Source: Granulicella mallensis
GTDB lineage: Bacteria > Acidobacteriota > Terriglobia > Terriglobales > Acidobacteriaceae
Assembly: GCF_014203225.1 (NCBI RefSeq)
Contig: NZ_JACHIO010000002.1
Location: 248,001 to 312,000 of the forward strand
Reading direction: 5' to 3'
DNA length: 64,000 nucleotides
This document shows positions 9,025 to 17,831 of the stretch, piece after piece (position 1 is the first letter of the stretch; each line of letters starts with the position of its first letter). The position numbers and the translations under genes are program-made. Below the pieces are notes generated by a model. That model was not told the DNA's origin. It ran no database searches and was given only the letters and a program-made list of their open reading frames with translations.

Positions 9025-9674
9025 AAGACTCCTCTGCGATACAAAGCCATCTGACGCCAAACATAGCGCCGAGTTAGAAAATAAGCCGAGGCGTTCGAAA
9101 AAGAACGCAACTCCGCGAATGCGCCTGGACTAGCCGAGCACTCTGCTCTCGTCTCGCTGAATAGATTGACTACCTTGTCTTACTTCGTCGCCACTTGCGA
9201 AGCGCACACGAAGGCGATCTTGCCCTGTGCGCAGGACGCGATGAATGAATTACTGAGAAGGGGATGTAGGGCTGCATTGAGAACATATCTCTAATGGCGA
9301 ACTCCTTGATAGGGCTGCATGTACTGCTCTGGTAGTCAACTCACACAATTGTTCAGCGCGGATACGTTGATCTTGTGTAACACCGGCCGGAAGTCGATGC
9401 AAGCTTTTTTTAAAATTCTTTTAATTTTTTCTGTAGCGTGAATTCTTGACACTTTACAGCGACACCGACATACTTGGGCCAGTTCATCAGCATGTTGGCC
9501 ATGGCACAGCTGATCCAGCTAACCCACCAGTAGGAAGGCATCAGCTAAAGCCTGCATCGATACGACAAAGAACGCGTGCTTTCCTGCCTGTTCGTGCAGG
9601 GCAATCCGTCATGGGAGCTATGCGCTGATGAACGGCTGACTCAACCAATCGATGATCATCAAAGGAGAGCAGTA
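9025..9674. other. divergent control region between the peptide locus and the thioredoxin-like gene
   Basis: About 650 bases with no credible gene. It must carry the leftward promoter of the radical SAM genes and the rightward promoter at 9446-9474. A strongly AT-rich run (about 9402-9432, T and A tracts) stands out in otherwise GC-rich DNA and lies just upstream of the rightward promoter, where it could work as an UP element. Confidence 0.5.
9446..9474 (+). promoter_or_regulatory. sigma-70-type promoter candidate for the thioredoxin-like gene
   Basis: A perfect TTGACA at 9446-9451 is followed after 17 bases by CATACT (4 of 6 matches to TATAAT). It lies directly downstream of an A/T-tract region and about 200 bases before the gene start. 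Confidence 0.5.
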
Positions 9675-10301
9675 ATGATCGCATCACTGGTTCTTGGAAT
9701 TTCTCTTCTACAAGCGACCGCCATGCCAGCAGCCAACCAGAATCCCACCTCTGGTATCTGGGAAAGCTCAACGTCTCTTAGCCCGGGAGATACGTTCCCA
9801 CACTTCAAGCTGACGCGCGCGCCAGGCACGACGGTCCATCCCATGAACGATGTCGATCTCAAGGGACATCGGACAGTGTTTGCGATCATTGCTCCCTTCT
9901 GCCCGCACTGCAGAAAAGAAGCGACTGTCCTCACTGGTCTGAAGGCGCAATACGCCGGGAAGCTACAGTTCATATTTGCATCTGTGGGGAACGCCAAAGA
10001 CACAAAGAGCTTTGTGCACGACATGGGATTGACCGATTGCACTTATCTGGGCGGGCTCCCTATCGCTGTCGGCGCAAATGTGCATCATCTGCCCCTGCTC
10101 CTGTTCATTGGAGACGATGGCAAGGTGGCCTATGTGCAGCATCACGAGGTAACACCCGAACTGGAGCAGGCCATTCTCGATGCCTTCGCGGAAGGAAAGC
10201 CTATGCCGGATGAGGGCAAGCCGATTCCGACAGGCCCTGCGCCATGTGCAGCAGATGGTAGCTCCACGTGTGATGTCCCGGCCAAGCCAACCGGGCGCTG
10301 A
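9675..10301 (+). CDS. thioredoxin-like redox protein (TlpA/AhpC-TSA type), exported
   Basis: 208 residues from ATG 9675, chosen because GGAGAG lies 7-8 bases upstream; the frame is open a further 33 codons but without a site. The N-terminus (MIASLVLGISLLQATAMPAA) looks like a signal or anchor segment, though it lacks basic residues. The thioredoxin fold is shown by GDTFPHFKL, by FAIIAPFCPHCRKE with the redox pair C-P-H-C, and by LPLLLFIGDDGKVAYV with the cis-proline region. The C-terminal tail is rich in Pro, Gly and Lys. Such proteins reduce or exchange disulfides outside the cytoplasm. It is transcribed away from the Cys-rich peptide locus from a shared intergenic region, so a role in handling that peptide's thiols is possible but unproven. 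Confidence 0.8.
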   Translation: MIASLVLGISLLQATAMPAANQNPTSGIWESSTSLSPGDTFPHFKLTRAPGTTVHPMNDVDLKGHRTVFAIIAPFCPHCRKEATVLTGLKAQYAGKLQFIFASVGNAKDTKSFVHDMGLTDCTYLGGLPIAVGANVHHLPLLLFIGDDGKVAYVQHHEVTPELEQAILDAFAEGKPMPDEGKPIPTGPAPCAADGSSTCDVPAKPTGR

Positions 10302-10428
10302 CTCCGAAATGCTCCTCTAACTGAGGAGTGTTCCTGAGCACCTGCTTCCGGGAGCTCTCTCTCTAGAAGGTGCCAAGCTTCCTCCTATCAAGCCATCAAC
10401 CATAGCAATGATCGAAGTTAGCAACTAG

Positions 10429-10464
10429 TGTCCGATTCCGGACAGCTTTCCTCGCTTTCGGACA
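10429..10464 (+). promoter_or_regulatory. upstream activator sites for a sigma-54 regulator
   Basis: A perfect palindrome TGTCCG-N4-CGGACA covers 10429-10444. A second CGGACA half-site at 10459-10464 has its virtual dyad exactly 20 bases further on, about two helical turns, as expected for cooperative binding of an NtrC-type activator. The sites are about 65-100 bases upstream of the -24/-12 promoter. The response regulator at 14656-16086 is the probable ligand. Confidence 0.65.
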
Positions 10465-10525
10465 ATGTGGCGTTTAGCCTAATGCCTAAGTCATTCATTT
10501 TATTGCGCGTTGCTCTATGCAAATT

Positions 10526-10541
10526 TGGCCGTCGGTTTGCA
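10526..10541 (+). promoter_or_regulatory. sigma-54 (-24/-12) promoter of the efflux operon
   Basis: TGGCCGTCGGTTTGCA matches the consensus TGGCAC-N5-TTGCA at both essential elements: GG at 10527-10528 and GC at 10539-10540 with exactly 10 bases between. The expected start of transcription, about 12 bases after the GC, falls near 10552, only about 3 bases before the ATG at 10555, so the mRNA would be almost leaderless. Confidence 0.7.
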
Positions 10542-10554
10542 CTACTGAACTTCA

Positions 10555-11817
10555 ATGGATATCTCTCGACCGGACATACAAAAGCGTAAGCGACGCTCGC
10601 AACTGATCGTTGCAGCCGTTGTACTGGCCGTGATTGCCGCAATCGCCTGGTTCATCCTTCGGCTGAAGCCAGCGATTCCAACCGTCGACAGCGCTGTCTG
10701 GACCGACACGGTGAAGCGCGGTCCGCTGCTTCGTCAGGTGCGAGGGCAGGGATCTCTGGTGCCGCGTGAAGACCGCATTCGCCTCATCCCAGCGGAGACG
10801 GAGGCGACCGTCGTGAGGATTCGTGTGCTGCCCGGAGCGCTCGTAGATCCGGACACCGTGCTTATGGAACTTGTCGATCCCGAACTACAGCAGCAGCTAA
10901 TGGATGCTCGCCTGCAGCTCCAGGCCGCCCAGGCCGATTACAAAAACACGCAGGCGAAGCTGCAGAGTGATCTAATGACCCAGCGCGCTGGCGCCGCGAC
11001 GGTCGGTGCAGATCAGAAGCAGGCGCAGTTGCAGGCCCAGACGGACAAAAATCTCTACGACCTCGGCGTAATCAGCGGCCTCACCTACAGCGCCTCCAGG
11101 GGGAAGGCAGACGAACTAAGCCAGCGCAACGACATCGAGCAGCAGCGACTCGATCTCAACCAGAAGGCGATCGGCACCGAACTCTCCGTACAGCAGACAA
11201 AAGTGCGGCAGGCCGAAGCGATTCTCGCGCTGCGGCAGAAGCAGCAGGAAGCCCTCAGTGTGCGTGCAGGAATCTCTGGCGTGCTCGTCGATCTTCCACA
11301 TCAGGTAGGTGAGCATGTCGCAGTCGGCACTACGCTTGCCAAAGTGGTTCAGCCAGATCAGCTAAAGGCCGCGCTCAAGATCTCCGAAACCCAGGCGCGA
11401 GATATTCAAATCGGTCAGCCAGCGGAGATCGACACCCATAACGGCGTCATCTCAGGCAAGATTATACGGATTGACCCCGCAGTACAGAACGGCACGGTCA
11501 CAGTCGATGTCGAATTGGTCAGTGCCCTGCCCCAGGGTGCTCGCCCCGACCTCTCCGTCGACGGCACCATCGACCTCGATCGCATGACGGATGTGCTTTA
11601 CGTCGGTCGTCCGGCGTTCGGCAGCGAAAATACCACGATCAATCTCTTCCGGGTCGCGCCTGACGGCAAGACCGCGACCCGTGTTCCGGTCAAGGTTGGT
11701 CGGGCTTCGATCAACAGCGTGCAGATCATCGAGGGCCTTAATGCCGGTGACACGGTCATCCTCTCCGACATGTCTCGATGGGACTCAGCTGACCGCGTAC
11801 AACTTCAGAATCACTAG
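10555..11817 (+). CDS. HlyD/MacA-type periplasmic adaptor of an efflux system
   Basis: 420 residues. A short basic N-terminus (MDISRPDIQKRKRRS) is followed by one membrane helix at about 18-38, then a membrane fusion protein: a lipoyl half near 65-100 (RLIPAETEATVVRIRV), a long Gln/Lys/Ala-rich coiled-coil hairpin at about 100-230, the second lipoyl half (VRAGISGVLVDLPHQVGEHVAVGT), then beta-barrel and membrane-proximal domains. It links an inner-membrane transporter to a TolC-type channel. It is the first gene of an adaptor-ATPase-channel-regulator-kinase operon that contains no permease gene. The start codon has no Shine-Dalgarno site, consistent with a leaderless message from the sigma-54 promoter just upstream. 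The N-terminal MDI-R start is what I would expect of acidobacterial members. Confidence 0.9.
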   Translation: MDISRPDIQKRKRRSQLIVAAVVLAVIAAIAWFILRLKPAIPTVDSAVWTDTVKRGPLLRQVRGQGSLVPREDRIRLIPAETEATVVRIRVLPGALVDPDTVLMELVDPELQQQLMDARLQLQAAQADYKNTQAKLQSDLMTQRAGAATVGADQKQAQLQAQTDKNLYDLGVISGLTYSASRGKADELSQRNDIEQQRLDLNQKAIGTELSVQQTKVRQAEAILALRQKQQEALSVRAGISGVLVDLPHQVGEHVAVGTTLAKVVQPDQLKAALKISETQARDIQIGQPAEIDTHNGVISGKIIRIDPAVQNGTVTVDVELVSALPQGARPDLSVDGTIDLDRMTDVLYVGRPAFGSENTTINLFRVAPDGKTATRVPVKVGRASINSVQIIEGLNAGDTVILSDMSRWDSADRVQLQNH

Positions 11818-11832
11818 CAAGAAAGGAAAGGC

Positions 11833-12591
11833 ATGACTATGTCCGAGCCAACTCAGATCGATCTCATTCATATCGAGCAGCTCACCAAGATCTTCTATAC
11901 GGATGAGCTTGAAACACATGCTCTCTCCGGCATCCATCTTTCGATTGCGCGCGGAGAATACGTGGCCATGTCCGGCCCGTCCGGCTGCGGCAAGTCAACA
12001 CTGCTCTCCATCCTCGGGCTGCTCGATACGCCAACCTCCGGGAAGTACATTCTCAACGGCAGAGAGTTCGCCAACCTCGACTTCGCTGAACGGTCGCGCA
12101 TTCGCAATCAGGAGATCGGCTTCATCTTTCAGAGCTTCAATCTCATCGGGGAACTTACCGTATTTGAGAATGTGGAACTGCCCCTGACGTATCGTGCAGG
12201 CATGCCTGCAGCCGAGCGCAAGGAGCGCGTAATGCATGCGCTGCAACGCGTCGACATGGCCCACCGCACTCGCCACTACCCGGCCCAACTCTCCGGCGGT
12301 CAGCAGCAGCGCGTCGCCGTAGCCCGTGCGCTCGCAGGCTCACCCTCCATACTGCTGGCGGACGAGCCCACGGGAAACCTCGACTCGAAGAACGGCGAGG
12401 CCGTCATGCGCCTGATGCAGGACCTGCACGCCGAAGGCTCAACCATTTGCATGGTCACCCACGATCCTCGCTTTGCTGCCCATGCTGATCGGCAGATCCA
12501 CCTCTTTGATGGCAAGATCGTCGCGGAAGGCGAACTCCTTCAACTGCTCGCCGACCCCACGCATAATCCATCCACCAGCACCGTAGCTTGA
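11833..12591 (+). CDS. MacB/LolD-type ABC ATPase without a linked permease
   Basis: 252 residues with all ATPase motifs: Walker A GPSGCGKST, Q-loop (IFQSFNLIGELTVFENVELP), signature LSGGQQQRVAVARAL, Walker B ILLADEPTGNLD and the switch histidine in MVTHDPRF. The sequence belongs to the LolD/MacB family, whose ATPases power FtsX-like permeases rather than pore exporters. It starts 15 bases after the adaptor gene; two start codons (11833 and 11839) are possible, with AAGGAAAGG upstream. No MacB-type permease is encoded in this operon. The orphan permease at 1604-4066 is the only such permease in the window and could be its partner; it could equally serve permeases elsewhere in the genome. Confidence 0.92.
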   Translation: MTMSEPTQIDLIHIEQLTKIFYTDELETHALSGIHLSIARGEYVAMSGPSGCGKSTLLSILGLLDTPTSGKYILNGREFANLDFAERSRIRNQEIGFIFQSFNLIGELTVFENVELPLTYRAGMPAAERKERVMHALQRVDMAHRTRHYPAQLSGGQQQRVAVARALAGSPSILLADEPTGNLDSKNGEAVMRLMQDLHAEGSTICMVTHDPRFAAHADRQIHLFDGKIVAEGELLQLLADPTHNPSTSTVA

Positions 12592-12733
12592 CCGGAGCTA
12601 CCGCAGTTACGAATAATCGCCGATCTCTGCTACGCGCTTGCAGTCCTGCGCCGTTCGCCTTTCATCGCCCTGAGGAAAAACCAGCCTGCAACACATTCAA
12701 CCACGACCTGTTACTGGAAGCGGTGCTTAAGCC

Positions 12734-14647
12734 ATGACTCTGAGTTCTTACCACACCTTCGCGATCGCCGCTCTACTAGTACTTGCGGGGAGCAGTATTC
12801 ACGCCCAGATCACCCTCTCCTCAACTGTTCCAGAGACCCCGCAGCCTACGCTGCGTCTCGACATTCCACACTCCTGGAATCCGCTCTCTGCCTATCGGGC
12901 CACCCCGGTGGCCGCACCCAATCTCGCAAACTCTGCGCTCATCGACGAGCTCATCTCTGACGGCGTTCTACATCTCTCGCTGAAGAACGCCATTGAACTC
13001 GCTCTCGAAAACAATCTCGATCTCGCCATCGCCCGCTACAACATCCCTATCGCGCAGGCCGACATCCTCCGCACGGAAGCGGGCGGCGTCTTCCGGGGAG
13101 TTAATACCGGTGTAGTCCAGAACACCCCTGGCACGGGAACCGTGGGCGCAGGCGGCGCTGGAGCGGGCGGCACCACAGGTGGCGCAGGCGGCGCCGGTGG
13201 CGGCGCGGGCGGTCTTGTTCAGTCCACTCTCGGCAGTGGATCATCGGTCTCGTCCTATGATCCGACCATCAGCATCACGGGCACGGATGAGCATTACACC
13301 GAACCCCTAGCCAACACCATCTCCTACGGTGTGCCTACCTTACGCAGCAACAGCATCTACGGCCAGTTCAACTTCACCCAGTCCCTTCCGACAGGCACAA
13401 CCCTGACGGTGCTGCTCAACAACGATCGCATCGCCACCAACAGCGCGAATAACATCCTCACGCCTGAGCTCGACAGCTACTACCGCGTCGAATTCCAGCA
13501 GCAATTACTCTCCGGCTTCGGCCTCAGCCCCAACCTGCGCTATCTCCGCATCGCCCGCAACAACCAGAAGATCTCCGACCAGTCCTTCCAGCTCCAGATC
13601 ATCAGTACAGTTACCCAAATCGAAAATATCTACTGGGATCTGGTGAACGCCTACGAGGACGAGAAGGTGAAGCAGGCCTCTCTCGACTTCGCGAATCAAA
13701 CTTTCGACAGCGATCGAAAACAGCTGGAACTGCAGGCTATCCCTGCTCTCGACGTACTCAAGGCCGAAGGTGAGGTCGCTGCCCGCGAGCAGGACCTTAC
13801 CATCGCCAAATCGACGCTCCAGTTCCAGGAGCTTCTCATCAAGAACGCGTTGACCAAAAACCTCGACGACCCGGTCCTCGAAGCGATGCCGGTCCAGCCT
13901 ACCGACCTGAGCACCGTCGCTACCGACTCGGCCTTCGTCACCACCGCCCCCACCGAAGACGTCATTCAACAGGCGCTGAAAAATCGCATCGAACTTTCGG
14001 AATCCTCCATTGATCTCAAAAACCGTGACATCTCGCTCGCTGCGGTCCGTAACTCGCTTCTTCCCACGCTCGAACTCACAGCCTGGTACGGCGGCACCGG
14101 CCTTGGCGGCCTCGATAATGTAACCTCGGGCATCCCCTCTACGGCGCCCACCAGCAACTCCGGCCAGATCGCCAACGCCTTCAAGAATGATGCGCCCGAC
14201 TACTATGTCGGCCTCTCACTGAATATACCTCTGCGCAATCGCATCGCTAAATCCGACGAGTATCGTGCGGGCCTCGAACTGCGACAGGCACAGCTTCGCT
14301 CCCAGCAGCTGCAAAAACAGATTCGTATCGAAGTCCGCAACGCTCAATATGCCCTCGAACAAAGCGCGGCCAGGGTGACCTCCGCTACAAAGGCACGAGA
14401 ACTCGCTCAAAAGACCTTCGACATCACCACCAAGGAACAGTCCCTCGGTGCAGGCTCAGCGCTGCAGACTCTTGCTTCACGCCATGACCTCGCTACCGCC
14501 GAGTCCATGCTCGTCGCAGCCCGTACCGCGTACCAGAAGGCCAGCGTAGAGCTCGACCGCGCCACAGGCAGAACACTCGTGGACAACGCAATTTCGGTAG
14601 AATCGGCTCGTACAGGTGTCGTATCATCGGCACCACAGAAGTATTAG
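12734..14647 (+). CDS. TolC-family outer membrane channel with Gly-rich insertion
   Basis: 637 residues with a signal peptide (cleavage near IHAQ, residue ~25). Two OEP repeats form the periplasmic tunnel and barrel: helical segments such as LKNAIELALENNLDLAIARYN near 85-105 and a second half from about 410 on. A glycine-rich stretch of about 30 residues lies near 130-165 (VGAGGAGAGGTTGG and similar), inside what should be the first barrel or helix region; it is absent from textbook TolC. The protein should complete the tripartite pump with the adaptor encoded upstream. About 140 bases separate it from the ATPase gene, a possible spot for an internal promoter, but I see no clear one. The ribosome binding site before ATG 12734 is weak. 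Confidence 0.9.
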   Translation: MTLSSYHTFAIAALLVLAGSSIHAQITLSSTVPETPQPTLRLDIPHSWNPLSAYRATPVAAPNLANSALIDELISDGVLHLSLKNAIELALENNLDLAIARYNIPIAQADILRTEAGGVFRGVNTGVVQNTPGTGTVGAGGAGAGGTTGGAGGAGGGAGGLVQSTLGSGSSVSSYDPTISITGTDEHYTEPLANTISYGVPTLRSNSIYGQFNFTQSLPTGTTLTVLLNNDRIATNSANNILTPELDSYYRVEFQQQLLSGFGLSPNLRYLRIARNNQKISDQSFQLQIISTVTQIENIYWDLVNAYEDEKVKQASLDFANQTFDSDRKQLELQAIPALDVLKAEGEVAAREQDLTIAKSTLQFQELLIKNALTKNLDDPVLEAMPVQPTDLSTVATDSAFVTTAPTEDVIQQALKNRIELSESSIDLKNRDISLAAVRNSLLPTLELTAWYGGTGLGGLDNVTSGIPSTAPTSNSGQIANAFKNDAPDYYVGLSLNIPLRNRIAKSDEYRAGLELRQAQLRSQQLQKQIRIEVRNAQYALEQSAARVTSATKARELAQKTFDITTKEQSLGAGSALQTLASRHDLATAESMLVAARTAYQKASVELDRATGRTLVDNAISVESARTGVVSSAPQKY

Positions 14648-14655
14648 CTCACCCT

Positions 14656-16086
14656 ATGTCTACACAGCTATCCATTCCACACGAGCCACCGGCCCCAAGC
14701 TTGTTGAAAGAACAGAAGCCTTCGTCATCAGAGAAACAGCCACGGATACTCATTGGCGACGACCAGGCCCATGTTCTCGAGGCACTGGATCTACTGTTGC
14801 GGCCCGCAGATTATCAGCTCACCATGGTTCGCTCCTCCGCGCTCCTGCTGGAATGCTTCGCCTCTGGTGAGTTCGACGCTATCCTGCTTGACCTGAACTA
14901 CACTCGCGACACCACGTCCGGAACCGAGGGTCTGGGACTGATAGCCGCCATTCGCAGCCATGACACTCACATCCCTGTCATTGTCATGACCGCATATGCC
15001 AACATCGAGCTTGCCGTCGAGGCCATGCGCCGCGGCGCAAACGACTTCATACAGAAACCCTGGGATAACTCCCGCCTGATTACGATTCTGCGCAACCAGG
15101 TCGAACTATACCGTGCGGTCAGGCGCACCCAATGGCTCGAGGCGGAGAACCGTATTCTGCGTGCGGAAGGCGCTCCGGACTTTATCGCCAACGCGCCCGC
15201 CATGTTGCCCGTTCTCGAACTGGTCAGCCGTATCGGACCGTCAGGTGCAAATGTCCTTATAACGGGTGAGCACGGTACAGGCAAGGAAGTGGTCGCACAG
15301 ACCCTGCATCGACTCTCCCAACGCGCACAGCGCACATTGGTTGCGGTCAACACAGGCGCACTCTCTGAAGGCACCTTCGAGAGTGAAATCTTCGGCCACA
15401 TCAAGGGCGCATTCACCGACGCACGCAACGATAGGATCGGACGATTTGAGCTCGCGCATCAGTCCACTCTCTTCCTCGACGAGATCGCCAATATCCCGCC
15501 CAGGCAGCAGGCCAAGCTGCTCCGAGTGCTTGAGACCGGAGAACTTGAGCGCGTCGGCTCTTCCACTACGCGCAAGGTCGACGTGCGCATATTGTCCGCG
15601 ACCAACGCCGACCTACACACAGAAGCCGCAGCCGGGCGCTTCCGCCCTGACCTTCTGTTTCGGCTGAACACGGTCGAGATTCGCCTTCCCGCGCTGCGGG
15701 AGCGCCGCGAAGATATTCCCGCACTGGCCGCCCACTTTCTCGCGATATATGCAACGAGATATCGGAAACAGCTCACAGGTTTTGATTCTGCCGCCCTCAC
15801 GCTGATGCTCTCGCATGAGTGGCCCGGTAACGTCCGCGAGCTGGACCACACCATGGAGCGTGCAACACTTATGGCGCGTTCCACTCGCATCGAAGTTGCA
15901 GACCTGGGCCTCCAGCCCGCGCGTATATCCTCTCAGAACCTTGACGATCTCAGCCTTGAAGCCGTGGAGTCCGTGCTGATCCAGAAGGCCCTATCTCGCG
16001 CGCAAGGCAATGTGACCCATGCCGCCGAAGCCCTCGGTCTGAGCCGCGGGGCTCTCTATCGCCGTATGGAAAAGTATGGACTCTAG
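14656..16086 (+). CDS. sigma-54-dependent response regulator (NtrC type)
   Basis: 476 residues: a receiver domain at about 28-150 with the phospho-acceptor Asp in AILLDLNY and switch residues in VIVMTAYA and FIQKPW; an AAA+ domain at about 172-400 with Walker A GEHGTGKE and Walker B TLFLDEIA; and a C-terminal Fis-type helix-turn-helix (QGNVTHAAEALGLSRGALYRR). The sigma-54 contact loop reads GAFTDA in place of the common GAFTGA. It lies 8 bases after the channel gene and overlaps the kinase gene. It probably binds the TGTCCG-N4-CGGACA palindrome at 10429-10444 and activates its own operon from the -24/-12 promoter at 10526-10541, a positive feedback loop typical of such efflux operons. Confidence 0.93.
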   Translation: MSTQLSIPHEPPAPSLLKEQKPSSSEKQPRILIGDDQAHVLEALDLLLRPADYQLTMVRSSALLLECFASGEFDAILLDLNYTRDTTSGTEGLGLIAAIRSHDTHIPVIVMTAYANIELAVEAMRRGANDFIQKPWDNSRLITILRNQVELYRAVRRTQWLEAENRILRAEGAPDFIANAPAMLPVLELVSRIGPSGANVLITGEHGTGKEVVAQTLHRLSQRAQRTLVAVNTGALSEGTFESEIFGHIKGAFTDARNDRIGRFELAHQSTLFLDEIANIPPRQQAKLLRVLETGELERVGSSTTRKVDVRILSATNADLHTEAAAGRFRPDLLFRLNTVEIRLPALRERREDIPALAAHFLAIYATRYRKQLTGFDSAALTLMLSHEWPGNVRELDHTMERATLMARSTRIEVADLGLQPARISSQNLDDLSLEAVESVLIQKALSRAQGNVTHAAEALGLSRGALYRRMEKYGL

Positions 16087-17503
16087 CCGGCATAAGTCCG
16101 CAACTGTGGCATCGGTTGAGCGAAGGCCTCACCGGAGAACACGTCGCCGCCACTACGAATACAAGATTCGCATCTGGCTGACTGCCTTTTCTCTTCCCAC
16201 CATCGTAGGCGTTGCGGTCATCGTCTACGAACGGAGTTCTTCACTCCCGATCGCCATTGCTGCCGCATCCACAGCCGCCATCCTGTGGGCTATCGCCTCT
16301 GCATATTTCTTCGAGCAACTCGTTCGTCCTCTGCAGACGCTCACGAACGTCGTCGGTGCGCTTCGTGAGGACGACTTCTCCTTCCGTGCACGTGGTGCGC
16401 AGCGTGGAGATGCTCTCGGCGACCTCGCATTAGAGATCAACGCCCTCGCCCGCACAATGCAGCGGCAACGGTCTTCAGCCCGCGATGCTCTGACACTGGT
16501 CGAGCGCGTGATGACATCCATGCAATCCCCCGTGTTGGCCTTCGACGCCTCCACACACCTGCGCCTGCTCAACCCAGCTGCCGAACTGGCCCTTGACCTC
16601 CAGCGCGAGATCAGCCTCGATCAAACCGCAGAAGCATTGAGTATCGACAGTCTGCTTGCCGTTGCGGATGAGGACCTATACGCAAAGGATCCGCGCTCTA
16701 TTCAATCCGGCGCTGGTGATACCCGCTGGTCTGTGCGACGCACCACCTTCCGTCTGCATGGCGTCCCTCATACCCTGTTCGTGCTCTCTGATGTTGCGGC
16801 AGCTCTTCGTGAAGAAGAGCGTCTGGCATGGCAACGCCTGATCCGCGTGCTCAGCCATGAGATCAATAACTCCCTCACGCCGATCATATCCATTGCAGGC
16901 AGCCTGCGCACACGCCTTCCAGGTTCCGTTGGCATGGATAGCGGCGCGAATCAGGATATGCGTCGTGGACTTTCCGTTATCGAGGAGCGCGCTGCTTCAC
17001 TCAATCGCTTTCTACAGGCCTATCAGCGGCTCATGCGGTTGCCGAATCCTCGCCTGGAAAGCGTCTCGCTCGGTCCCCTGCTGGAGCAGATCGTCCTTTT
17101 GGAAACACGCCTCCGTGTTGCCATCTCTCCTGGCCCACCTATATCCATTTACGCGGACCAAGATCAGCTGCAGCATATGTTTATCAATCTCATTCGGAAT
17201 GCCGCAGACGCCGCTCTCGATCCAGCAAGGACCCAGGATGCGAGAGTGTGGGCCACCTGGGAACTGATCTCCAGCTCCGCAATCATAAAGATCGTCGACA
17301 GCGGTCTTGGACTGATGAACCCCGAAAACCTGTTCGTCCCCTTCTACACAACGAAGCCAAAGGGTACCGGTATCGGTCTTGTGCTCGCCCAGCAGATCGC
17401 GATCGCGCATAAGGGGTCGGTTAGCCTTTACAACAATCCCGATGCGATTGGATGCATCGCTGAAGTGCGACTGCCGCTCTCATCTACACCTGTATCCGAT
17501 TGA
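16076..17503 (+). CDS. sensor histidine kinase (NtrY-like), partner of the upstream regulator
   Basis: 475 residues, overlapping the regulator gene by 11 bases, so translation is coupled. After a basic N-terminus there are two membrane helices (about 30-50 and 55-78) with almost no periplasmic loop, a HAMP linker (~80-130), a PAS-like domain (~140-250), the phospho-acceptor box RVLSHEINNSLTPI, and an ATPase domain with N box HMFINLIRNAADAAL, G1 IKIVDSGLGL and G2 KGTGIGLVLAQQI. The short loop between the helices suggests sensing within the membrane or cytoplasm, for instance of a compound in the membrane, rather than a periplasmic ligand. Confidence 0.93.
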   Translation: MDSSRHKSATVASVERRPHRRTRRRHYEYKIRIWLTAFSLPTIVGVAVIVYERSSSLPIAIAAASTAAILWAIASAYFFEQLVRPLQTLTNVVGALREDDFSFRARGAQRGDALGDLALEINALARTMQRQRSSARDALTLVERVMTSMQSPVLAFDASTHLRLLNPAAELALDLQREISLDQTAEALSIDSLLAVADEDLYAKDPRSIQSGAGDTRWSVRRTTFRLHGVPHTLFVLSDVAAALREEERLAWQRLIRVLSHEINNSLTPIISIAGSLRTRLPGSVGMDSGANQDMRRGLSVIEERAASLNRFLQAYQRLMRLPNPRLESVSLGPLLEQIVLLETRLRVAISPGPPISIYADQDQLQHMFINLIRNAADAALDPARTQDARVWATWELISSSAIIKIVDSGLGLMNPENLFVPFYTTKPKGTGIGLVLAQQIAIAHKGSVSLYNNPDAIGCIAEVRLPLSSTPVSD

Positions 17504-17831
17504 ACTCGAGGCAGGTTGGAACGACGCGGCTCGGGCCACTTCGACTGGCCAGGTCGGTTCCAAAACCTTTTCAACTGAAAAGGCTGAAAAGATAGAAGTG
17601 CATCAATCTCGGCCCCGTCCAGTCCTTGAACTTCTATAGAACCATGGCGTATCGAGGAAGTTTTGAGGCCGTCGTGCCAGATAGGCGTGGCGCGAACTTG
17701 CCTTCTTCCTTCTGCGCTTCCTCATTTAGATACGTGGCACTTGCGAGTAGAGTGCCGAATATCGGGATGCGAACATCTCGCTTGAAGCTTGCCCTTTATC
17801 TCGGGCAAATAAAATAAGTAAAGGAGAACCC
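17504..17831. other. intergenic stretch after the kinase gene
   Basis: About 330 bases without a credible gene. A small hairpin with CCTTTT/AAAAGG arms at 17565-17582 may end the efflux operon, but it lacks a T-run. Confidence 0.4.
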
